Part shown: positions 17,766 through 27,435 of the stretch, piece after piece | Numbering within the stretch: the first letter of the stretch is position 1 | Layout: each line of letters opens with the position of its first letter | The notes under the pieces: model-generated | What the model was told of the DNA's origin: nothing | Database searches by the model: none | The model's input: the letters and a program-made list of their open reading frames with translations, nothing else | Assembly (NCBI RefSeq): GCF_007744255.1 | Contig: NZ_CP036267.1 | Span: 4,258,001 to 4,322,000, forward strand | Source: Thalassoglobus polymorphus | GTDB lineage: Bacteria; Planctomycetota; Planctomycetia; Planctomycetales; Planctomycetaceae | Direction: 5' to 3' | Length of the DNA stretch: 64,000 nt | Position numbers and translations under genes: made by a program

Positions 17766-19367
17766 GTCGATGTCTCGTACCGGTAAGTCGACGAAGCGAC
17801 GGCGAAGTGGATCGAGCTTCTTACGACTCCATTTCGGAGAGAAAGGAATCTGAACGTTCACAAATCCCCAATACTGGTCGTCGCGGACTTTATCGGATGT
17901 GGCTTCGAGCCCCGCGGTCAGGCGAGACTGTTCTCCCAACCACGGCAAATCGTAACTGCGATACTCAAGTCGTGTGCTCGGGCCGCTCATTTTTTTGAAC
18001 CCTGGAGCAGAATTCTCAAGGTGATAGTACCCCACGAACCAGCGAAGTTCGTTGGAGTCGTACCGTCCCCAGTGGACAATGCGTTTGCCAACTTCCGTAT
18101 TGAATCCAGTGGCAGCCCGCTCTTGATAGGCGTTGCTGATAATAGTTCCATTAGAAATTCCGTTCGCAGACTTCGAGGGTTTGCCTCCCTCATTCGGGAA
18201 GTATCCATTCAGACGGACATCCCAGTCCTCGGAGAGAAATTCGATCCCAGTCGTAAACTGATTGAATCGATTTCGTTGATTGGTTTTGAGCAAGTCATAG
18301 TAACCATAGATTCCGAAAATCCACTCAGGCGAAATGAACGTTCGGTACCCCAAGCCAAATTCACCTTGGCTACTCTCTTTGTCGTCAAAACGTCCACGAA
18401 TATCGGCAAACACGAAATCGATATCATTTTGCCAAAGCGGAAGGAATGCCCTGACATTCAGTAGTGAGCGATCATTGCCACCCTTGAGTCCCAAATCGAT
18501 AAGTGGCGAAATTTGATCGTATCCGATCGAGTCGCATCCCGAGTGAAATTCGTCTCCCTGATACCAACAGTCTCCATTGAAAATTGGATCGTTGTAGAAT
18601 TGTGTTGGCGGGCTGGATAATGGTGAGCTGACAAAATTTTCTTCAGCTGCAGGTGCTAAACCATAGTCGTTGATTCCCAAAGGTGGTGGGTCCACAGGAG
18701 CAACGGGAACGCTGGGCGCAGCGAGTCTTTGAGGTTCAGCCTGGGTGAAACGCAAAGGCTCCTCAGGAGGTGGAGGAGGTGCCAACGGGAGGTCAATCAG
18801 TTCTCTCTGCACAGGTGTGGGCTCAAGAGCAGAACGAGCTGCTGGACGAGATGCTGTCTGTTCGATGACCGTTTCCTGAATCGGCTTCTTAGGTTCCTGC
18901 TTCACTGGAACCCAGGTCCCTCGTTGTCCAACGGGAACTTGCTTTTCAGCCGGAGTCGGTTTAAATAAATTCGGTGCAGCAGGGGGCGGATTATGCGATT
19001 CAACAGTCAGCGTCTCGTTTTGATCGACTGGTTTCGCGACAGTCGGATTTCCCGGAAGCAGCGGAGCGAGTAAGGGTGGGGCTGTTAGTTTCTCTTGCCG
19101 AGGAGCCGGTTTCGCGAGTGATTCAAGTGGACGAGCCGGGAGTTCTGCAGGAGGGGCAGGGACAGGTTCAGCGAACTGAACTCGTTCTATTTCCTGCGTT
19201 TGAGTCTCGGTGATTCTTTCGACGCTTCGTATGGGACCAGACGGAGGTGGAGCTTGAACTTCGTGGCGACGGACGAAGCGCGAAGGGGGCGGGGCGTCGC
19301 TCTGTGCAGATGAGAGCGAAGCAACTTGCAACATCACTATGAGTGTAAGCGCAATCTTGGTGCGCAT
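17763..19367 (-). CDS. Outer-membrane barrel protein, inverse-autotransporter type, no passenger
   Basis: The 534-residue product has a signal peptide (1-21), a long Pro/Ala/Gln-rich linker (about 23-240) and a C-terminal beta-barrel (about 255-534). Barrel segments such as GEFGLGYRTFISPEWIFGIYG and GIEFLSEDWDVRLNGYFP, and the closing block RRRFVDLPVRDID, resemble the inverse-autotransporter (intimin/invasin-like) beta domain. In that family a passenger normally follows the barrel. Here the protein ends directly after the barrel, at a TAG created by the family A repeat. It may be a truncated autotransporter or a passenger-less porin-like form. The barrel call is by motif likeness, not alignment. 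Confidence 0.72.
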   Translation of the reverse strand: MRTKIALTLIVMLQVASLSSAQSDAPPPSRFVRRHEVQAPPPSGPIRSVERITETQTQEIERVQFAEPVPAPPAELPARPLESLAKPAPRQEKLTAPPLLAPLLPGNPTVAKPVDQNETLTVESHNPPPAAPNLFKPTPAEKQVPVGQRGTWVPVKQEPKKPIQETVIEQTASRPAARSALEPTPVQRELIDLPLAPPPPPEEPLRFTQAEPQRLAAPSVPVAPVDPPPLGINDYGLAPAAEENFVSSPLSSPPTQFYNDPIFNGDCWYQGDEFHSGCDSIGYDQISPLIDLGLKGGNDRSLLNVRAFLPLWQNDIDFVFADIRGRFDDKESSQGEFGLGYRTFISPEWIFGIYGYYDLLKTNQRNRFNQFTTGIEFLSEDWDVRLNGYFPNEGGKPSKSANGISNGTIISNAYQERAATGFNTEVGKRIVHWGRYDSNELRWFVGYYHLENSAPGFKKMSGPSTRLEYRSYDLPWLGEQSRLTAGLEATSDKVRDDQYWGFVNVQIPFSPKWSRKKLDPLRRRFVDLPVRDID

Positions 19368-19511
19368 GAACTCGACCTAAATAAATCAAGGATACGAACA
19401 ATCCTGATTTACTACGTCGCAGGGCCGATGCAGGTCAACGGAGGACCGTTGATTGACCTGCACAACGGTGTTGAACAGCAAGTTTCGCCGGTTTGAATAC
19501 GCATCAAAAGT

Positions 19512-19614
19512 TAGAGCATCTTTCGAACAGGTGCCCAGATTCTGCCGCGTGACAAAAGCGATTTTATAAGAGAATCGAGTCCTTCACAGGCACATGACAG
19601 GAGAAATTGCTCTA
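19512..19614 (-). mobile_element. Family A repeat, copy A4, forming a stop codon
   Basis: A 103-bp copy begins TAGAGCATCTTTCGAACAGG and ends GAGAAATTGCTCTA. Its final CTA (19612-19614) is the TAG stop codon of the Enzyme I gene read on the minus strand. The interior is more diverged than in copies A3 or A6. Confidence 0.82.
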
Positions 19615-21366
19615 CCGAGAGACCTCTGATTCGGGCAGAAATCGTTTCAATTCGCCACGTAAAAAGTTTTCAATATCGCGAGCAAGATCAAGCTGATAGA
19701 CCTTTTTTGCATGTTTCTGGCAATCTTCGATGGAGATGTTGCAGATTAACTGTTTGATCAACGGGATTTTTTGCGGAGTGACGCTCAACTGACGCAACCC
19801 CATGCCGAGGAGCAGCGGAATGAATTTGGGGTCCGAAGACATTTGACCGCAGACAGAAACCGGCAAGTTTGCATCTCTTGCGGCAAAGAGAACCCGGCGA
19901 ACGAGAAAGAGCACCGAAGGGTCTGAGGCGTTGTAATACTTTGCCACCGACGGGTCCGAGCGGTCAGCTGCGAGCGTGTATTGAATGAGATCGTTGGTCC
20001 CGATCGAGAAGAAGTCGACTTCACGGGCAAATTCATCAGCCATGATAGCTGCGGATGGGACTTCCACCATCATCCCGACGGGGATGTCCGGTTTGTGTTC
20101 GATCTTCTGTTCTTCAAGGTCTTCACACACGTCCCGCAAGACCATTTTTGCCTGCCGGAACTCTCCGATCGACGAGACAAGGGGAAACATTACGCGAACA
20201 TTTCCGTGAACAGCCGCGCGAAGAATCGCTCTCAGTTGTGTCTTGAAAAGATCGGTATGCTCCAAGCTGACGCGGATACTCCGTAAACCGAGTTCGGGGT
20301 TGGAGTGATCGCGATAAATGGCCCTCATTGAGTCTGGAATCTTGTCCGCGCCGACATCTAACGTCCGAATTGTGACGGGAAGTTCTGGGAATTTCTTAAG
20401 GACTTTGGAGTAAGCGTTGTAGTGGTCTTCCTCCGTCCGTTCTCGCATCGATCCGAGGTAAAGAAATTCAGTACGATATAAGCCAACTCCGTCTGCACCT
20501 CGTTTCTTGCACGTTTTCGCTTCTTCTGGAAACTCGATGTTGCCGCACACTTCGATGTCGACCTTATCCTTTGTCTGGACACGACCAAGCTTCAGTTTTT
20601 GCAGGGCAAGACTTTGAGTGCGGAATCGTTCCTGCTCCGTCAGGTATCGAGCTTGGGTCTCTGCGTCGGGAGCAATGATCAGGCGACCTTCATTCCCATC
20701 GACGATGATCATCTCGCCGCCTGAAATGTCTGAGATAAACTCACCGACTCCAACAATCGCTGGAATCTCTAAAGCCCCCGCTAAAATGGCCGTATGACTT
20801 GTACTTCCGCCGGTCTCAGTGACAAAGGCTTTGACATATTTTGAGTTTAAACCGGCCGTCTCGCTGGGTGTTAAGTTGTGAGCCAACACGACCACAGGAG
20901 CAGTCAGGTGCGAGAGTTCCTCACGCTGTTCACCGAGGAGATGCCGCAGCAAACTGCGCTCTAGATCAAAAATGTCAGCTGCCCGTTCAGCAAGGTATTT
21001 GTCACCTAGATGTTGCAACTCTCTGGCGAATTTTCGCAGAACCTGAGTTGCAGCGTACTCGGGAGTCTGGTGCTGTTCACGGATTAAGGACTCAATCCTC
21101 TCAAGCAATTTGGGGTCGCGGGCAAATTGAAGATGCGCAGCGAAGATCGCAGCGTACTCTTTCCCTAGATGCTGCTCGGCAAGTGCTTCGTTCGCGGAAA
21201 TTTCTTTTGCGACATTCTCCAATGCGCAGCGTAATCTTGCGATCTCTGATTCCACAGCGGTAACGCTCAGGGTGTCGTGGGGGATTCGAAAATCCTCAAC
21301 GCCCAGCACAAAGGCAGGCCCCATCGCCACGCCCGGTGAAACAGCTATTCCATTTCTAACTTGCAT
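19612..21366 (-). CDS. ptsI: PTS Enzyme I (phosphoenolpyruvate-protein phosphotransferase)
   Basis: Enzyme I takes phosphate from phosphoenolpyruvate and passes it to HPr. The product has 584 residues and the normal domain order. The HPr-binding and phospho-His domain carries the active His191 in TETGGSTSHTAILAGAL. The C-terminal PEP-binding barrel contains GVGLYRTEFLYLG, the arginine-rich DHSNPELGLRSIRVSL and the signature DFFSIGTNDLIQYTLAADRS. The active-site Cys is present in LPVSVCGQMSSDP. With HPr and EIIA upstream and no sugar permease, this set is probably regulatory. The C-terminus ends SEVSR followed by a TAG contributed by the family A repeat. Confidence 0.95.
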   Translation of the reverse strand: MQVRNGIAVSPGVAMGPAFVLGVEDFRIPHDTLSVTAVESEIARLRCALENVAKEISANEALAEQHLGKEYAAIFAAHLQFARDPKLLERIESLIREQHQTPEYAATQVLRKFARELQHLGDKYLAERAADIFDLERSLLRHLLGEQREELSHLTAPVVVLAHNLTPSETAGLNSKYVKAFVTETGGSTSHTAILAGALEIPAIVGVGEFISDISGGEMIIVDGNEGRLIIAPDAETQARYLTEQERFRTQSLALQKLKLGRVQTKDKVDIEVCGNIEFPEEAKTCKKRGADGVGLYRTEFLYLGSMRERTEEDHYNAYSKVLKKFPELPVTIRTLDVGADKIPDSMRAIYRDHSNPELGLRSIRVSLEHTDLFKTQLRAILRAAVHGNVRVMFPLVSSIGEFRQAKMVLRDVCEDLEEQKIEHKPDIPVGMMVEVPSAAIMADEFAREVDFFSIGTNDLIQYTLAADRSDPSVAKYYNASDPSVLFLVRRVLFAARDANLPVSVCGQMSSDPKFIPLLLGMGLRQLSVTPQKIPLIKQLICNISIEDCQKHAKKVYQLDLARDIENFLRGELKRFLPESEVSR

Positions 21367-21911
21367 CGGACCTCAAAATTTATGACCACGTCCACGGTGG
21401 AACTTTTCTGGACTTTCTGAATGCCCAGGCTTTCAGAGCGTGCAGTCCGCAGGACAATATTCGTTAAAAAACTCAGAGTGAGGGAAAATCATCAATCGAA
21501 ATGAACGATGAGATGCCTGCATCATAGCAAAGCACTATTGTAGCAAACGAGAGAAAAGATGCGTGTCCAATGCCGAGATAGATGGGTCTCGATGTGAAGT
21601 CTCTTCTTAAAGTTAGAGCAGTTTGCTCTGCAGTGTGCCCGCGAGGAACGCATTTCTCTAATAAAATTGCTGTTGGTCGCCGAAAGACAACACCTCAGCG
21701 GTCCTGATTCCCCCCATGAGTGGCATCGTTTCAAATGGCCTATCGATGCAAAGAAGACGCAAAAGAGTGTCAGAAGCAGGATCATTTCCACACAGGTGAC
21801 TGGTGATTCAGGGCGAATGAATCATCGGCAGTGAGAAGCATCACCGCTGGCAAGAGTTCATGAAGAAAATGAGAGACCGACCTGAATGGCAGGTTCAGAA
21901 AGTACGCGGAC
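21367..21911. other. Intergenic region with partial family A repeat
   Basis: No gene is supported between the Enzyme I and HPr genes. A family A copy with a decayed right end lies at 21614-21690. The 545-bp gap argues against a tight operon. Confidence 0.5.
21614..21690 (+). repeat. Family A repeat, copy A5 (right end lost)
   Basis: TAGAGCAGTTTGCTCTGCAG and AACGCATTTCTCTAATAAA match family A; similarity fades after GCTGTTGGTCGCC. It is a partial copy. Confidence 0.65.
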
Positions 21912-22232
21912 TCACTCAACCGGATCGGTTTGTTTTGAGAAGAGGTCTTCCAGTTTTTCGACGATGCTTTCAGCCCCATCACCAGATGCTTCGATGACTA
22001 AATCGGAGTCAGGCACCGCAGTGAGCAGTAAAAGATCGAACATGGAAGATGCGTCCGCACTTTTGTCACCAACATGAATTAAGACTTTACCCGCAAAATC
22101 GCTGACAATGGCAATCACATTCGAGCAGGCACGAATGTGAAGACCTTGTGCGAGTTTCAGCCGCACGTTTCGGCGGATGGAATCGGGTTCCGACATGATA
22201 GGATCAAAGCGACCGACGTTAAGTTCACTCAT
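21912..22232 (-). CDS. HPr-like phosphocarrier protein
   Basis: The product has 106 residues. Residues 20-100 fit the HPr fold, with the phospho-accepting His32 in AQGLHIRACSNVIAIV; the conserved Arg two residues on is kept, while the usual following Pro is Ala. The second conserved site, SADASSMFDLLLLTA, contains the Ser region that HPr kinase targets in other bacteria. A 12-residue extension precedes the typical start; an internal ATG would give a protein of usual length. It lies between the PtsN and Enzyme I genes and probably relays phosphate between them. Confidence 0.85.
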   Translation of the reverse strand: MSELNVGRFDPIMSEPDSIRRNVRLKLAQGLHIRACSNVIAIVSDFAGKVLIHVGDKSADASSMFDLLLLTAVPDSDLVIEASGDGAESIVEKLEDLFSKQTDPVE

Positions 22233-22571
22233 TACGAACTATGATTAATATTTTGGGAGACGACCTTTTGATGGTCCACGATGGAGTCATCGACAATTGT
22301 AGGACAGCGACAGTCCGGAACAGGTTCTCAAAGATTACGTGTGAACATCAATCTTTGTGAGAATTTCCAAGTCACTTTCACAGCGCCTCAGACTCAGTTT
22401 AATAAAAATTGCGGTTTTGTGACACAGAATAATCCACAAACTCTGTGAATTAGTGCAGCAGAAACCATTCTGGTGAAGTTTTTTGAATATTTGACGTTCC
22501 TGATTCTTCGTTTTTCGCGATTTAAAATCTTCGAAGACTCGGGAGGTCAGATTCAGGTTTCCGGTTCACTT
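22233..22571. other. Intergenic region, nothing recognised
   Basis: I see no gene or family A/B copy in this AT-rich gap between the HPr and EIIA genes. Confidence 0.45.
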
Positions 22572-23042
22572 CTACACGAGGTTGTCATCCGCTTCCTGAA
22601 GCAGGTCCATGACTTGCGCTTTTGTGCGAGCTTGCTTCAAGAAGCTGCAAAAGTCATCTTTTTTCAGGTAACGGGTGATTGTTTCCAGTCCACGCAAGTG
22701 ATCTCCGGGGCGATCGGGTGGAGAGATCAGCAGAAACAGGATGTAGACATCTTCGCCGTCGAGGCTATCGAAATCGAGCCCATTGTGACAAAGTGCAACA
22801 GTTGAGATAATTGATTCAACAGATGGGTGCTTCGTGTGCGGAACTGCGACTCCACGACCAATACCAGTCGAACCGAGTTCTTCACGCTTCGAGATGGCAG
22901 AAACAATCGCTTCTTCATCAGATTCATTAATCTTTCCGCATTGCTTAAGGCTGGCAACCATCTGACGGATAGCGGATTCCTTTGAATCAGCGACGAGTTC
23001 TGGAAGAATTGCATCTGAAACGACGAACTCTGTGAGTTTCAT
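22572..23042 (-). CDS. ptsN: PTS EIIA, fructose/nitrogen (PtsN) type
   Basis: This 156-residue protein is a single EIIA domain of the fructose/mannitol/PtsN class. The phospho-accepting His69 sits in the diagnostic [17 protein letters not shown], followed by the conserved [19 protein letters not shown]. There is no fused IIB or membrane domain. Stand-alone proteins of this kind control potassium and nitrogen responses rather than transporting sugar. The position after the HPF gene matches the rpoN-hpf-ptsN arrangement of many bacteria, although rpoN is absent here. The start is the first ATG. Confidence 0.92.
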   Translation of the reverse strand: MKLTEFVVSDAILPELVADSKESAIRQMVASLKQCGKINESDEEAIVSAISKREELGSTGIGRGVAVPHTKHPSVESIISTVALCHNGLDFDSLDGEDVYILFLLISPPDRPGDHLRGLETITRYLKKDDFCSFLKQARTKAQVMDLLQEADDNLV

Positions 23043-23223
23043 CTGTCGTAGTCCTGCTGGAAAATTAAAACGAATCTAAGATCGACTGCGTCGTCGATTT
23101 GATGTGTCTGGGGCTAACCTGGAACGTTGGGGGGCGATCTCTAAACCGCGATCAACCGACACCATAGTCGTTTCCAGGTTTTAGTGAGAGGCAATTTCGA
23201 AAGACTCCTCGAGAACAAAAGTT

Positions 23224-23595
23224 CTACTCGGGGTTTTCTGATTCCTCAACATCAGAGTCTAAACCATCCCCAATAACTTTACTGAGAGGTTTGTCTCGGC
23301 GATGGTCGGTCAATTTCTCTTTGTACTTACGAATTTGCTGTTCCATTTTGGCCAGCACTTGGTCAAAACATGGACCGACATCATCTGCACTCATCTCGTG
23401 GTGAGTTACGAAATCGTGCTTGTGCTCAGCATCTACAAGCATTTCGACTCGAACCCGGTCTCCCTCGAAATCAAGAGTGACCTGAGCTGACTGAACTCTC
23501 TCGAAATAGTGCAGAAGTTTCTCTGATTTTCTTGACATGTAATCGCGAAAATCACCACTGATTTCGCCGTGTCGACACGTGATTGCGACCTGCAC
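23224..23595 (-). CDS. hpf: Ribosome hibernation promoting factor, short form
   Basis: The 123-residue product matches the short HPF/RaiA family that binds the decoding centre of 30S subunits in stationary phase. Typical features are MQVAITCRHGEISGDFRDYM, KLLHYFERVQSAQVTLDFEG and the basic helix MEQQIRKYKEKLTDHR. It has no long-form dimerisation domain; the acidic tail after residue 105 is unstructured. It heads the minus-strand series HPF, PtsN, HPr, Enzyme I. Confidence 0.92.
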   Translation of the reverse strand: MQVAITCRHGEISGDFRDYMSRKSEKLLHYFERVQSAQVTLDFEGDRVRVEMLVDAEHKHDFVTHHEMSADDVGPCFDQVLAKMEQQIRKYKEKLTDHRRDKPLSKVIGDGLDSDVEESENPE

Positions 23596-23907
23596 CTGGA
23601 ACTTCTCCTCAGGATAAATTCAACAAGAATCAGCACTTCGTACAAGCCTATAGTGACTTGAATGCCAATGATTTTCAATTGCTCAAGTAGTTTCGATTCT
23701 AGTTGACGCTGGGCGTCCGTCAATTCTCGAAACCAAATCTGACGAGAAAGTTACTCAAGTCGCGAAAAAATTGCAGTCTGGGAGCGTCATTCGAGCCAAT
23801 ATTCACAAAACATGATGGGTTGAACAGCCTTGTATTCGGAAAACATCAGTAGCCACTCCCTTGACTAGAGCCGTTTGTTCCAGACAGGTTCCGAGCCTCT
23901 GTCAAAG
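23596..23907. other. Intergenic region, nothing recognised
   Basis: I see no supported gene between the SDR gene and hpf. The promoter of hpf presumably lies here. Confidence 0.45.
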
Positions 23908-24702
23908 TCACTGCTTTCCATCTTCACGGTTTGACCACCATGGCAAACTAATCCCGCCATCCATCAGAGCGGTGTTGCCTGTCATGTAATCGCAATCGCT
24001 GCTCATCATAAATGTGATTAACCGGCCAATTTCTTCAGGTTGTCCCAAGCGGCCCCAGGGAATTTTCTTTGCACCTTCTTCGAGTTGCTCTTCGCTAAAG
24101 AATTTTCGTTCTCCCGGTGTGTCGATCCAACCGGGATGGACGACATTGACGCGAATGCGATACTTCGCGAGTTCAATGGCTGCCGTTCTTGCCATGTGGT
24201 CGATAGCTGCCTTCGACATGTTGTAAGCCATTGCAGTGGGAACAGGAATTTTTGCATGCGGTGAACTGACCACGACGATTGATCCTCCGTTCTCCTGTTT
24301 CACAAGTTGCTGTGAAACCGCCCGGACTGCGAAGAAGGCTCCCCACATACTAACGTCGACCGTACGTTTGAACCCGTCCATGTCTGCCTTGATCATAAGT
24401 TCCCGGTCACTGTATGCGGCATTTGAAACTAGACCGGTGATCTCGCCCCATTCTTTGACGACATTCGAGACCATCTGCTCGACTTCCGACTGGACCGAAA
24501 CATCTCCCTGCAGAACCAATGCCTGGCTACCAAGAGCACGGATTTCATCTGCAATGCTATCCGCAGCTTCGGAGTTCGAACGATAATTGACAGCGACGTC
24601 GGCTCCGGCTTTCGCAAGCTCTAATGCTGCTCCACGACCGATTCCTTGTGAACCGCCAGTGACGAGGATTTTTTGATTTGAGAGGTCCATTTTCTTGCTC
24701 AT
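23908..24702 (-). CDS. Short-chain dehydrogenase/reductase
   Basis: This 264-residue protein is a classical SDR oxidoreductase using NAD(P)H. The cofactor motif TGGSQGIGRGAALELAKAGA lies near the N-terminus, VSNAAY is the NNAG-type motif, and the catalytic Ser, Tyr and Lys fall in VVVSSPHAKIPVPTAMAYNM followed by SKAA. The C-terminal GRLGQPEEIGRLITFMMSSD and YMTGNTALMDGG are typical of the glucose-dehydrogenase/FabG-like branch. Substrate cannot be assigned. The ATG at 24702 gives a normal N-terminus; a longer frame to 24768 adds a non-conserved stretch. Confidence 0.9.
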   Translation of the reverse strand: MSKKMDLSNQKILVTGGSQGIGRGAALELAKAGADVAVNYRSNSEAADSIADEIRALGSQALVLQGDVSVQSEVEQMVSNVVKEWGEITGLVSNAAYSDRELMIKADMDGFKRTVDVSMWGAFFAVRAVSQQLVKQENGGSIVVVSSPHAKIPVPTAMAYNMSKAAIDHMARTAAIELAKYRIRVNVVHPGWIDTPGERKFFSEEQLEEGAKKIPWGRLGQPEEIGRLITFMMSSDCDYMTGNTALMDGGISLPWWSNREDGKQ

Positions 24703-25238
24703 CAACAGTATAAGTGTCCCATTACTTGAATCATTGCGGAGGATACCAAACTGAAATGGTTCTCCCAATCGAGTCTGTAGAGACAGTTTACACGGGGTTT
24801 ACATCGAGTGCTTTCACCAACCGAGATCAACTGCAAGGAAGACCGGTCAAGTAAGACTGGCAACGATAGAGAGCAGTTTGAAAGATCACAGGCTTTGTGG
24901 ACGCGTGTCACTTGCAAGCTTATTGTGCGTGACGAGGCAGAACCGAATCTTCAGTTTGAAAATGCTGTCAACTCAACCTCTGCGCTGGCTGAGCATCCGT
25001 TGCAGTTTCGCTGTGAGGCGACGCTTTAAGGCGACGCTTTAAGAGGCATGTCGAATTGTGAAATTCTCTCTCACAAGTCATATTCAAAGAAAGACGAGAT
25101 TCGCACAGAACAATTTAGAACCAGCCCGGCAACTTGTGGAAGAGTCGCTTCTCTCAGTCCTTGAGCGAGCAAATTCAGGTTTCAGGATCAGTTCTATCAA
25201 TGACTTCACGAAAAACTTTAGGACGGAAGCAGGCAACG
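24703..25238. other. Intergenic region with family B repeat and tandem duplication
   Basis: No gene is supported in this gap between divergent genes. It holds a 13-bp tandem duplication (25017-25042) and a complete family B copy (25118-25194) close to the start of the hydrolase gene. Confidence 0.5.
25118..25194 (+). mobile_element. Family B repeat, copy B2
   Basis: This 77-bp copy runs from GAACCAGCCCGGC to TTTCAGGATCAGTTC and is flanked on both sides by TA (25116-25117 and 25195-25196). It lies 44 bp upstream of the hydrolase start and may carry part of its promoter region. Confidence 0.78.
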
Positions 25239-27155
25239 ATGTTTTTTCGATATACAACGCCACTGTTCATCATGGGGCTCTTGGCAGTCAATGTCTTTGC
25301 TCAATCTGAAGAAGAGATCGAGACGCTCCGACAGGGACTTCAAAAGCTTGAAGCACAGATCGATGGGCTTGATAAGAATCAACGTGTTGATGCCGAGGTC
25401 TGTGCCAAAGGGGTCGACTGGATTATCCGCCACAATGAATTCTATCGCCCGAACTACGTTCAGTCCGCCCAGAAAGCGATCGAACTGGGGAGTGAACGTG
25501 CAAAGCAAATCGCCGAAGGGAATGCCGATTGGGGAACTCGCCCCGGAGTTCACGCTCTCGGGTACCGCTCGCGCGTTGATGATTCGGTGCAGCCGTATCT
25601 TGTGACACTTCCAGAAGGTTTCGAGATGAAAGGAGCAAAGCGGTGGCCGCTGTATGTTGTCTTGCATGGTCGAAACTCTCGACTGACAGAAGCCCATTTC
25701 ATTTCTTCAGCGAATGGAAAGCCTGCCCCGAAGGGACAGACCTGGATTCAACTCGATGTTTTCGGGCGGACGAACAATGCGTATCGCTGGGCTGGCGAAA
25801 CTGATGTCTTTGAAGCAATCGCGGATGTTTCAAAGCGGTATCGAGTCGATGAAAGTCGTGTTACGCTCTGGGGCTTCTCAATGGGTGGGGCAGGCGCATG
25901 GCATCTCGGTTTACATCATCCATCGCGATGGGCATCTGTTGGAGCCGGGGCTGGCTTTGTGGACTTCTATCGATATCAAAAACAGACTGAACAGCTTCCG
26001 GAGTATCAACATCGTGCTTTGCGAATTTATGACGCAAAAGACTATGCCCTCAACTTAAGTGTCGTTCCATTTATCACCTATGGAGGCGAGAAGGATGCAC
26101 AGCTGGCAGCCAGCCTGCACGTTCAAGAGGAGGCTGAGAAGCTCGGGGTTCCATTGAAGCTGATCGTTGGGCCCAACATGGGGCACAAGTTTGATGACGC
26201 CAGTAAAGCGACCTTTATGGAATTTCTGGCGGAACACAATTCGAAAGGTCGGAAGCGAGTTCCCGGATTACGTGAGTTTGAGTTTGTCACTTACACTCTT
26301 AAATACAACAAGTGCGAATGGCTGACGATCCATGAACAGTCGGTCCCGTATGAGAAAACGACTGTCACCTCGACGCTTGATGATGACGGTGTTCTGAATG
26401 TCGAAACGGATAACGTCTCCGCGCTATCGATTCTTCGGACAGCTGCAAATCGCGTCAGTGTTGATGGCTCAGAATCATTCGATCTCAACCTGGCTGCGGA
26501 CGCTAATTTGATCGATGTCTATCTCGTGAAAGATGCGGGCGGTTGGTCAGTTCTCTCTTACGAAGACTCACTCGACTTTGAGGAAAACCCCAACCAAAAG
26601 AAGCGTCACAATCTCCAAGGGCCGATTGATGATGCATTCATGGAGCCGTTTGTCTGCGTTCAGGGGACAGGACAACCTTGGTCACCGGAATTGCAGGAGT
26701 ATTCCGACTGGTCGCTCAGCCGATTTCAAACAGAATTTGATAAATGGATGCGAGCTCATCCGCTGGTTGTAAAAGACTCTGCCGTCACTGAAAAGATGAT
26801 TCGGAGCAAGAACCTGATTCTGTTCGGCGACCCCGGTTCCAACAGTCTTATCAAAACAGTTGTCGAAGAACTTCCTTTGAAGTGGGAAAAGGATTCCATC
26901 ACATTTCAGGGACAAACGTACTCAACGCGAGACCACGCAGTTGCTCTTGTCTTCCCAAACCCCCTGAATCCGCGAAAGTATCTCGTGATCAACTCGGGGA
27001 TGACGACTCATGAAAAAGATTTCAAAGCCTCGAACTCATGGTTATTTCCTAAGTTCGGAGACCATGCAGTCATTCAATTCTCCCGGAAGAAAGATAGCCA
27101 GTTCGGTGAGCAAGTGATTCAGGCCGGAATTTTCGACTCACACTGGAACAACTGA
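25239..27155 (+). CDS. Secreted alpha/beta hydrolase
   Basis: The 638-residue product starts with a signal peptide (MFFRYTTPLFIMGLLAVNVF, cleavage after AQ). A central esterase/peptidase-type alpha/beta hydrolase domain (about 150-370) includes WPLYVVLHGRNSR, the nucleophile elbow WGFSMGGAGAWHLG and a C-terminal His in VGPNMGHKFDD. The last 260 residues form an extra domain I cannot name. The layout resembles planctomycete secreted prolyl-oligopeptidase-like hydrolases. I chose the ATG at 25239, with AGG 8 nt upstream, because it creates the signal peptide; longer starts at 25134 and 25200 run into or abut the family B repeat. Confidence 0.85.
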   Translation: MFFRYTTPLFIMGLLAVNVFAQSEEEIETLRQGLQKLEAQIDGLDKNQRVDAEVCAKGVDWIIRHNEFYRPNYVQSAQKAIELGSERAKQIAEGNADWGTRPGVHALGYRSRVDDSVQPYLVTLPEGFEMKGAKRWPLYVVLHGRNSRLTEAHFISSANGKPAPKGQTWIQLDVFGRTNNAYRWAGETDVFEAIADVSKRYRVDESRVTLWGFSMGGAGAWHLGLHHPSRWASVGAGAGFVDFYRYQKQTEQLPEYQHRALRIYDAKDYALNLSVVPFITYGGEKDAQLAASLHVQEEAEKLGVPLKLIVGPNMGHKFDDASKATFMEFLAEHNSKGRKRVPGLREFEFVTYTLKYNKCEWLTIHEQSVPYEKTTVTSTLDDDGVLNVETDNVSALSILRTAANRVSVDGSESFDLNLAADANLIDVYLVKDAGGWSVLSYEDSLDFEENPNQKKRHNLQGPIDDAFMEPFVCVQGTGQPWSPELQEYSDWSLSRFQTEFDKWMRAHPLVVKDSAVTEKMIRSKNLILFGDPGSNSLIKTVVEELPLKWEKDSITFQGQTYSTRDHAVALVFPNPLNPRKYLVINSGMTTHEKDFKASNSWLFPKFGDHAVIQFSRKKDSQFGEQVIQAGIFDSHWNN

Positions 27156-27277
27156 TCAGTATCGCTGCTTGATGCGAAAATACGGATTGTGATGACCAGC
27201 GAACTTAGGGTAACCTCCCCTCTCGATGAGAGTCGATGAATAGATTACCCAGGAACTACCCGGAAGCCGATATCTAA

Positions 27278-27354
27278 GAACCAGTCCGAAAACCTCTGGA
27301 AAAGTCGCTTTCCTCAACGTTTGAGAGAGCAATTTCAAGTTTCAGGATCAATTC
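27278..27354 (+). mobile_element. Family B repeat, copy B3
   Basis: This 77-bp copy runs from GAACCAGTCCGAAAACC to TTTCAGGATCAATTC. It is closest in sequence to B1. The flanks (CTAA and AAAA) no longer show a clean TA duplication. Confidence 0.75.
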
Positions 27355-27435
27355 AAAAAGCTTTCTCATTGTTTGAGAGACTCGATTGAAGATTCCGGAC
27401 CAGTCAGGTCACTTTCCATCAAATCAGGACGAGAA

